Origin: Ascoidea asiatica
Lineage: Eukaryota > Ascomycota > Saccharomycetes > Ascoideales > Ascoideaceae
DNA length: 44,557 nt
NCBI GenBank assembly: GCA_001600695.1
Contig: BCKQ01000019.1
Span: 1-44,557 of the forward strand
Direction of reading: 5' to 3'
Part shown: positions 38,338 to 44,557 of the stretch, piece after piece
Position numbering within the stretch: the first letter of the stretch is position 1
Layout of the letters: each line of letters begins with the position of its first letter
Notes under the pieces: generated by a model
Seen by the model: the letters and a program-made list of their open reading frames with translations, nothing else
Databases searched by the model: none
What the model was told of the DNA's origin: nothing
Translations under genes and position numbers: made by a program

Positions 38338-38949
38338 TTCCAGGAGTATTTGATTTAAAGATGAACAGCAATAGAAGGAATAAAAGCAATACCAGATTGA
38401 ATTGTAGTATATTCTTTAAAATGAAATGTTGTTGGAACTAGAAAGTCCTTTGAATTGATTAACTTCTTTTAATTGTTGTTCTTCTTCTACTTCTTCTGCA
38501 ATGATTCCTTTATTTGACCTTTATTTATTTATTTATTTATTTGATTGTTCTTTGAATTGTTTATAAAAGTTGGAAACTGAGCCGAGACTCCTGACCCGCA
38601 GAACTGGTCTCAGTCTAATATACGCACGAGAATGTAGACCAAGGTGCTGTTGTGCATTTAGACACGGTCTGCATATACAAACGTCTATATGCATATCCGC
38701 ACCCGACCAAGGAATCTAGTATCCGGTTACGGCTCAAATCCATAGCAGGATCTCAATTTCCGATATATTTCCTTGCCGGAAGGCTATCCACAGAACTGGT
38801 CTCTGTTTTGTCTGTTTTTTTATTGTCTTTTCCTTCTTTTTAGCTTTATTTCTGATATTTCTTTCTCTTCTTCTTTTATATTTATTTCATTTCTTTATTT
38901 CAATAATCATTTTATTTATTATCTAAATCCTCGATAATCCAATTATAAA
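38338..38949. promoter_or_regulatory. Divergent promoter of TAG1-like gene and PRP45
   Basis: A 612-bp region. A (TTTA)n tract lies at 38520-38543. A GC-rich island at 38578-38805 contains CAGAACTGGTCTC twice as an exact 13-bp direct repeat (38599-38611 and 38791-38803), one at each edge of the island, 192 bp apart. The GGTCTC core also appears in the palindrome upstream of CAB5. TTGCCGGAAGG lies at 38773-38783. The region may carry a binding site for a general regulatory factor, but I cannot name it. A 63-codon frame (38652-38843) across the island is judged accidental. Confidence 0.55.
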
Positions 38950-40284
38950 ATGGTTTCTATTAATGATTTTATTCTTCCTCCCATTCATGCATCTTCAATA
39001 TCTAAATCTAGTTTCAAAAATTCAAATAATAATAATAATGATAATAATAATAAATCTACAAATTTTGATATAATTTTATTTGAATTACTAAAAGAATATG
39101 ATCCTCCATATATGCCAGTAATAGATATATCTAAACTTCCAAATAATTCCATTAATATAAGCAATAATAAAAATAATAATACAAATAACATAAATAATAG
39201 TGTAAACAATGAATCTTTAGTACAATATGAAAATAATGAAAATAATGAAAATCAAGTAATTAAATTATCTAAAAAAGAATTAAAATTTCAAAAAACTCAA
39301 TATTTAGAAAAAACTGAAAATGATTTAAATTTGATAATTAAGAAAAAATTAAATCTTAAAAATCCAAATTATATAAATAAAAATGATAAAAATCATACTT
39401 TTATTAAATATACTCCAACTTCAATATTCAATAATAACAATAATAATAATAAAAATAATACTAGAATAATAAAAATAATGGAAAAAGAAATTGATCCTTT
39501 ATTACCTCCAAAATGGAAAAATAATCAAAAAACTCCTGCTTTACATCAAACTGAAATTATTCCAATCTTACATTCATCAACTTCATCTAAATTATCAAAT
39601 ACAACTAATGATAATGAAACTTTTAATATTCCAAAAGCAATTTCAAATTGGAAAAATCCACAAGGTTTTACCATAGCTATTGAAAATAGATTAAAGTCTT
39701 TAAAAAATAATAATAATTCAATCTCAAATGATTTAAATGATTTAAATTCAAATCAAATTATTGATAATCATATAAATTTAGCAAATTCTTTAGATCAAAA
39801 TTTAATAAAAATGAAAAATCAATTATTAATTAAAAAAAATTTAATTAAAAATGAAAATTTAAATGAAAATATTAAAAAAAATGAATTTTTAAAAAATTTA
39901 GTTATTAAAAAAAGATTAAATGATTCTTCAGATTTAAATATAAATGAATCAAGAAGAGAAATTTTAAGAAATAAAAGATTAAATTATTCCTTATCTAAAA
40001 AAAGAAAATTAAATAATAATGAAAGTGATAATGATAATGATAGAGATATTTCAGAAAAAATAGCTTTAGGTATAAATTCAAATTCAAATTCAAATAATAA
40101 TGATAATAATGATAATAATGATATACTTGATTCAGTACATAATGATCTTATATTCGATACTAGAATTATGAATATGCCTAAAAATTCTTCTTTAAATCAA
40201 CTTTATGATACTCCTTTATTTCAAACTCAACAAGGTATAAAAAGTATCTATAGACCAAAAAATATGTCTAAAAATCATAATTTC

Positions 40285-40332
<48 letters not shown>

Positions 40333-40395
40333 TATATTAGTGATAATGAAATTGAAACTGAATCTGGTCCAATTCAATTCACTGAAGCTGAATAA
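38950..40395 (+). CDS. PRP45: Spliceosome component Prp45 (SNW/SKIP family)
   Basis: Prp45 is an intrinsically extended protein of the NineTeen complex that threads through the catalytic spliceosome and contacts Prp22 and Prp46. The 481-residue protein carries the family signature PKAISNWKNPQGFTI at 228-242 (SNW at 232-234). Before it stands DPLLPPKW (about 180), and after it RDISEKIALG (about 362) and QGIKSIYRPKNMSKN (about 425-440), all conserved in human SKIP. Asn-rich low-complexity insertions (37-46, 155-170, poly-Asn near 450) enlarge it compared with the 379 residues of S. cerevisiae. The first ATG fits the family start (FILPP). It is divergent from the TAG1-like gene and convergent with the next gene. 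Confidence 0.92.
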
Positions 40396-40540
40396 ATATA
40401 CATCTTTATTTTTTCTTCAATCTTTTTTTAATGTAATTTTCTATTGTATTCTTTATAATATATAATTTCTAATATAAACTTTTTAAACTTTTTAAATATC
40501 TAATAAAAAATACCCAAATACCCAAATTTTCAATTTCAAT

Positions 40541-41362
40541 TCACAAATGACCTTGTTCATTTTTAAATAATTTTTGTCTTGATTTAACATCTTCATCAGA
40601 TCCTGCTTCAAAACCATTATGAAAATTCCAATTCATTTCTTCTCCATCTTTTAAAAAATTTGTATTACCATTCATTTTAATTTCCCATTTATTTTCTTTA
40701 AAATTAAAATCATATTTATCAACAGAACATGATCCTGATCTAATAACTTCTTTTTTATCTTCATCATTATTTAAATAATCTTTAACTGATTTGTAATTCA
40801 TTAATGACATACCTAAAGCAATTTTTGTTGCTGCATGAGTAATAATAATTATTGAATTTATATTTGAATATCTTTTATTAATTTCATTGAAAAAAATATC
40901 CCAAAATTTTAAACATCTTTCAAATATATCATTTTCATCTTCACCTAAATTTGATGGTGATAATAATGAATCTTCTGGCCAATCATTATTTGTAGTTTTT
41001 TCTAAAATTGGAAAAAATTTCTCCAATTGATTTTTACTTGGTGCAATTGGTATAATTGGTCTTGTTTTTTTATACCATTCTCCAACACCTTTTTCTAGTA
41101 TAATTTTAAGATTTAATTTCTCTGCCAATGGTTTTGAAGTTTGAATACATCTAAAAAATGGTGAAGTAAATAATAACTCTGGCTTTGGATTGATTTCATT
41201 ATCATTTGAATAAAAATAATTTCCTAATTCTTCTGCTTGTTCTAAACCATGTTGTGATAAAGGATTATCTGAATTTACTCCAGTTGGAGGTTCTGGATGT
41301 GGTGGTGGTAACCAGTTGGATCTATAACCATGTCTTGCTATATATATTGTTGATAATGTCAT
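40541..41362 (-). CDS. Histidine phosphatase-fold protein (YNL108C/Tfc7 N-domain type)
   Basis: A 273-residue member of the phosphoglycerate mutase/histidine phosphatase superfamily. The catalytic set is complete: Arg10-His11-Gly12 in IYIARHGYR, Arg71 in SPFFRCIQT, Glu95 in GVGEWY and His176 in ITHAATK. The WLPPPHP-x-PPTG insertion after RHG is typical of the yeast pair YNL108C (270 residues) and Tfc7, the 55-kDa TFIIIC subunit whose N-terminal half has this fold. The length matches YNL108C, and the C-terminal half of Tfc7 is absent. In a species with only one copy it may serve either role. Enzyme activity is suggested by the intact residues but the substrate is unknown. Confidence 0.82.
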   Translation of the reverse strand: MTLSTIYIARHGYRSNWLPPPHPEPPTGVNSDNPLSQHGLEQAEELGNYFYSNDNEINPKPELLFTSPFFRCIQTSKPLAEKLNLKIILEKGVGEWYKKTRPIIPIAPSKNQLEKFFPILEKTTNNDWPEDSLLSPSNLGEDENDIFERCLKFWDIFFNEINKRYSNINSIIIITHAATKIALGMSLMNYKSVKDYLNNDEDKKEVIRSGSCSVDKYDFNFKENKWEIKMNGNTNFLKDGEEMNWNFHNGFEAGSDEDVKSRQKLFKNEQGHL

Positions 41363-42088
41363 ATTTAATATATTTTATATCTTTAGTGTCTTTAATGTCT
41401 TTAATGTCTTTGATCTTTTTAATAATCTCAATATTCAAATAATAAACAGTGCAAATACGTAAATAAAGTGCAAATTAATTATAAAAAAAAAAGAAAGAAA
41501 AGGAAATCTAATCAAATTGAGTAAGTGAATGAATAAAAATGAATGTTTTTGTCTATTATTTGAAGAGTTGAAATAAAATATTAGGTTATTGAATAAATAG
41601 TAAACAGTAAATAGTAAATGAATAATATTGTTTTATTTATCTTCTTTATCTTTATTCAGATTTAATCTTTAATCAGTTGATGGTTTAAAGCTGATTTCTG
41701 CAGTGAAAAAGACATTTTTTCACTATTTTTACTTTTTCATATTTACTTTTTTTGATTCAGCCTTTTATGAGAATGAAATATTAAAACAAGTGAAACATAA
41801 GTGAATTTATCAGTTTCCTGTCAGAAATATTAAATATATTTATTTATTTATTTACTTATTTATTTATTTATTTATTTATTTGTTTATTTATTCATCCATG
41901 TTTATATTATAATGTTAATGATTACATTTATTAATACGGTGTTGGGAGTAGTTGTGATACTTCCATTACTTGGGGTATAAAATGAGATTATTCAAATCAA
42001 TTTTACAACATTTCTCATATATAAAGCTATTTATAAAGAATGAACTATTTAGAATTAGAATGAAAAGAATCTAAAGTTACATAAAAAA
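41363..42088. other. Intergenic region upstream of the histidine-phosphatase-fold gene
   Basis: 726 bp between two genes on the minus strand. TTTAATGTC is repeated around 41388-41412, just before the downstream gene's ATG. A (TTTA)n tract lies at 41838-41890. The rest is A/T-rich without a gene, RNA or recognised site. Confidence 0.45.
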
Positions 42089-43474
42089 CTATAAACTACA
42101 GAAAACATAATCATCTTTCAAATCACCAAAATTTATAATATCATGATTTTTCAATTCAACATATCTTGAAGATGGTATTGGTTCATCATTTAAAAAAGTA
42201 TTATTAGTTGAATCCAAATCAATTAAATATGGTTTCAATTCATATTTTTTATTAGAGTTTTGATTAATATCTTTTAAAATACCAAATTCATCTTTATTTG
42301 AATTTGAATTTGAATTTGAATTTGAATTTGAATTTGAATTTGAATTTGAATTTATTTTTAATTTTTTTTGAAATTGTATAACTGCATGTTCTTTTGAACA
42401 TGATGAATGATTTAATAGATAATCCACATTTTCTTTTTTTCTACCAAATGAATAAAATGTTTTACCTGGAATTGCAGTTAAATTTATCTTTTTATAAGGT
42501 TCATTTTTGTTATTATTATCATTACTATTATCACCATCATCATTATCATTTTTAAAAACAAAAAGATAACAAATTGTATCTTCAGAAGGTGCACAAGCAT
42601 TAGAAGGCTCATAATATTTAAAAGTTCTTATTATCTTTTTATCATTTTTATGAATTGAAGTTTCTAATAATCCAGAACTTTGAAAATTTGGTTTCTCTTT
42701 TTGATTTATTTTTTCATTATTCTCGTTTTGATTCTCATTTTCTTCAAAAGGTGACCTCTCACTGGTCTCATTTTTATTCTTAAATCGAAGTTTACCACCA
42801 GTTTTATTGAAATTTGAATTGGATAATCTTCTTCTAGATCTATTGATATTTCTTTCTCTTGAATTGGATCTAGACCTGGACCTGGACCTGGATCTTGATA
42901 TTGATTTGGATATTGATCTTGATCGTGATAGTGATCGTGAGTGTGATCTTGAATTATGTCCGGAATAGTAATTGTCTCGCCTTCTATTATTATATCTATA
43001 TCTATCTTCTTGATATCTATCATCTCGATATCTATTATCTCGATATCTATCATTTTCTCTGTATCTACTATTATCTCGATATCTACTGTTATCCCTATAT
43101 CGACTATTATCTCTATATCTAAATTCATTTGAAACTGGCTCTCTTGATCTGTCTATTGATCTATTTCTTATTCTATTTTCTCGATTTGAACTATCTCTTT
43201 CAGGTCTCTGACCCACTGGTCTTCTTCTTGATCCTGATCTTGAATTTGATCTTGATCTTGACCTTGAAATCGGTCTTCGTCTTCTTCTTGATCTCGATCT
43301 CGATCTCGACACTGATCTTGGTCTTGATCTTGGTCTTGATCTTGATCTTTCTCTATTGAATCTTTCCTGATTGCCTGGATATCGTTCATCTCGACCTCTT
43401 TGGAATTCTCTGGAGTCTCTATAATCTCGTGGCTCTCTTGAGTCCTCTGCATCTCTTGAATTTGAATCATCCAT
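42089..43474 (-). CDS. PML1: RES-complex FHA protein Pml1 (SNIP1 type) with long RS/RD domain
   Basis: Pml1 is the FHA subunit of the RES complex (with Bud13 and Snu17) that helps splicing and retains unspliced mRNA in the nucleus. The C-terminal FHA domain (about 275-461) follows the family closely: YYEPSNACAP, SFGRKK (Gly344-Arg345), HSSCSKEHAVIQF (Ser360, His363), YLIDLDSTNNTFLN (Asn425) and ELKNHDIINFG. A Ser-Asn dipeptide run (376-393), encoded by a TTTGAA repeat at 42297-42353, is inserted in a loop. The N-terminal 230 residues are RS and RD-rich (SRSRSRSRRRRRP, repeated RYRDNS), as in metazoan SNIP1, whereas S. cerevisiae Pml1 (204 residues) lacks such a domain. Start at the ATG before MDDSNSRD. 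Confidence 0.9.
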   Translation of the reverse strand: MDDSNSRDAEDSREPRDYRDSREFQRGRDERYPGNQERFNRERSRSRPRSRPRSVSRSRSRSRRRRRPISRSRSRSNSRSGSRRRPVGQRPERDSSNRENRIRNRSIDRSREPVSNEFRYRDNSRYRDNSRYRDNSRYRENDRYRDNRYRDDRYQEDRYRYNNRRRDNYYSGHNSRSHSRSLSRSRSISKSISRSRSRSRSRSNSRERNINRSRRRLSNSNFNKTGGKLRFKNKNETSERSPFEENENQNENNEKINQKEKPNFQSSGLLETSIHKNDKKIIRTFKYYEPSNACAPSEDTICYLFVFKNDNDDGDNSNDNNNKNEPYKKINLTAIPGKTFYSFGRKKENVDYLLNHSSCSKEHAVIQFQKKLKINSNSNSNSNSNSNSNSNSNKDEFGILKDINQNSNKKYELKPYLIDLDSTNNTFLNDEPIPSSRYVELKNHDIINFGDLKDDYVFCSL

Positions 43475-44065
43475 CCTACTTACTTACAATATCCCCAACA
43501 ACTTCTGCTTATAATAATAATATTCTTCTTCTTCTCTTCTTCTTCTTCTTCTTCTTCTTCTTCTTTTTCTTGTCGTTGCTAAAATAAATTTCTTTTCGTT
43601 TTCTGTTTTTTTCATTTGTTTCTGTGCGGTTGAAACCAGAGCTGTGGATCGAATCCGCCATCACTGTTAACGTTATCTGCCGTATGAAATACTGTTTTTA
43701 TTCAAATACAAAAGAATCACTGTAAAGCTTTTTAAGTCTAGAAATCATGAATTAACATTAAAAACATTATATAAATATATAAAAAAATGTAAAAATCATA
43801 AGCTATCTGATAAAGATATAAATAAATAAATCATAATTATGGTTATAATATGACAAATGATAAAGTGCAACATAAAATCTTGTCTAAAATGAGTTTTATA
43901 AAGAACCATGAAATGTAAATTTTTAATATGAATGAATGTAATAAAAATAACAAAAAAAAATCAGAGAAATATAATAAGGAGAATAAGATAATAAAAAAGA
44001 TTTGTCTCTATAACAATGAAAAGAAAAGTAAATTCAAAAGTACTTAATGAAAATGATTATTAAAA
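43475..44065. promoter_or_regulatory. PML1 upstream region with (TTC)n tract and GC patch
   Basis: A (TTC)n-rich tract lies at 43523-43564, 50-90 bp upstream of the PML1 ATG (GAA repeats on the gene strand). A GC-richer patch at 43622-43685 contains GGATCGAATCC, which superficially resembles a tRNA T-arm, but no acceptor or D-arm accompanies it. The remainder, towards the stop of the transporter gene, is A/T-rich and featureless. Confidence 0.5.
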
Positions 44066-44557
44066 TTAAACTTCTTCTTCATGAGAAATACTTGATTTTA
44101 AATTAACTTTTTCAGTTTTAATTTTTTCAACAATTTCATTAACTTTATCTTCACCATCAAAATATTTTGCAATTTCTTCTAATGGAGTATTACTTGTTTC
44201 AACAAATAAGAAATAGATAACAACAACTTCAAAAGCTAAGAAACAACAATAAAATATATAATATTTCCAATGAATTGCATCTAAAGCAATTGGATTAACA
44301 TATTGATTAAAAAATAATGCAATATCTATACATAATGTTAAAATTGTTGTACCTCTTGCTCTTAATCTAAATGGTAAAATTTCCATTGGATATGAAATTA
44401 ATAATCCTTGCCATGCAACATTATAAAAAAAATAATAAATGTAAATTAATACAACAACTCCATATCCAAATCCTTTATCTCCAGTGATTGTATATCTTGC
44501 TGATAATGCTGTCCAAACTGTATAAACACAAAGCATTCCAATTGTTGAAGTTAAAAA
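44066..44557 (-). CDS. MFS sugar transporter, C-terminal fragment (runs off the window)
   Basis: The frame is open to the right edge, so only about the last 163 residues are seen. Three to four membrane helices are present. The conserved block YPMEILPFRLRARG corresponds to the PESPR/RLRxxG loop of sugar porters. FFNQYVNPIALDAIHWKYY and the final ETSNTPLEEIAKYFDG are typical of the fungal Lac12/hexose-transporter-like branch, in which FNQYVNPIALD-type wording is characteristic. The tail is hydrophilic and ends with HEEEV. The substrate (lactose, another disaccharide, hexose) cannot be decided from this end of the protein. Confidence 0.85.
   Translation of the reverse strand, partial: FLTSTIGMLCVYTVWTALSARYTITGDKGFGYGVVVLIYIYYFFYNVAWQGLLISYPMEILPFRLRARGTTILTLCIDIALFFNQYVNPIALDAIHWKYYIFYCCFLAFEVVVIYFLFVETSNTPLEEIAKYFDGEDKVNEIVEKIKTEKVNLKSSISHEEEV

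Noticed and set aside
42706-43470. Long alternative frames (140 and 100 codons minus strand, 75-76 codons plus strand) over PML1
   Set aside because: They are shadow frames of the RS/RD repeat region. The FHA domain fixes the true frame.
43646-43662. GGATCGAATCC resembling a tRNA T-arm/B box
   Set aside because: No A box or acceptor stem within 60-90 bases upstream on either strand.

Overview
The window reads as nuclear DNA from an AT-rich budding yeast (Saccharomycotina). The supporting signs are compact intron-free genes, very AT-rich intergenic DNA, asparagine homopolymers in proteins, and recognisable orthologues of yeast genes such as PET100, RTC5, CAB5, PRP45 and PML1. The species cannot be named from sequence alone. 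CTG codons are rare, and one lies in a membrane helix of the YKE4 homologue, which fits leucine better than serine but does not settle the genetic code.

Positions 1 to about 18,900 are a retrotransposon graveyard. It opens with a leftward Ty1/copia Gag-protease fragment (1-683) that has an open frame but has lost its 5' end. Next comes a rightward promoter-like block with a 12-unit, 10-bp array of GATA sites, two long canonical heat-shock element arrays and a TATA box. An approximately 620-bp inverted repeat (1346-1966 and 3614-4228) encloses 1.65 kb of non-coding DNA. A heavily broken copia element follows (about 4615-7863). A second copia-type element of about 10.4 kb (8504-18871) has diverged LTRs, a 1.7-kb leader carrying about eight copies of a repeated motif, a Gag with a CCHC knuckle, an unrecognised 487-residue ORF, then protease, integrase, reverse transcriptase and RNase H. 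Stops and frameshifts show that this element is dead.

Positions 20,036-44,557 are ordinary single-copy yeast genes. In order they are mitochondrial malate dehydrogenase, a YKE4-type zinc transporter, an amino-acid/choline-type permease, a TLDc protein (RTC5), a zinc-less MDR oxidoreductase, MYG1, PET100, dephospho-CoA kinase (CAB5), an unrecognised small basic protein, a Tag1-like vacuolar DUF3712 protein, PRP45, a phosphoglycerate-mutase-fold protein, PML1 with a long RS/RD-rich domain, and the C-terminal part of a sugar transporter that runs off the window. These are independently transcribed eukaryotic genes, not operons. Two of them (PRP45, PML1) are splicing factors and two (MDH1, PET100) serve mitochondrial respiration.

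Several intergenic promoters contain islands of much higher GC content than their surroundings, with short repeated or palindromic motifs. Many gene borders carry micro- or minisatellites. No tRNA, rRNA or CRISPR array was recognised.
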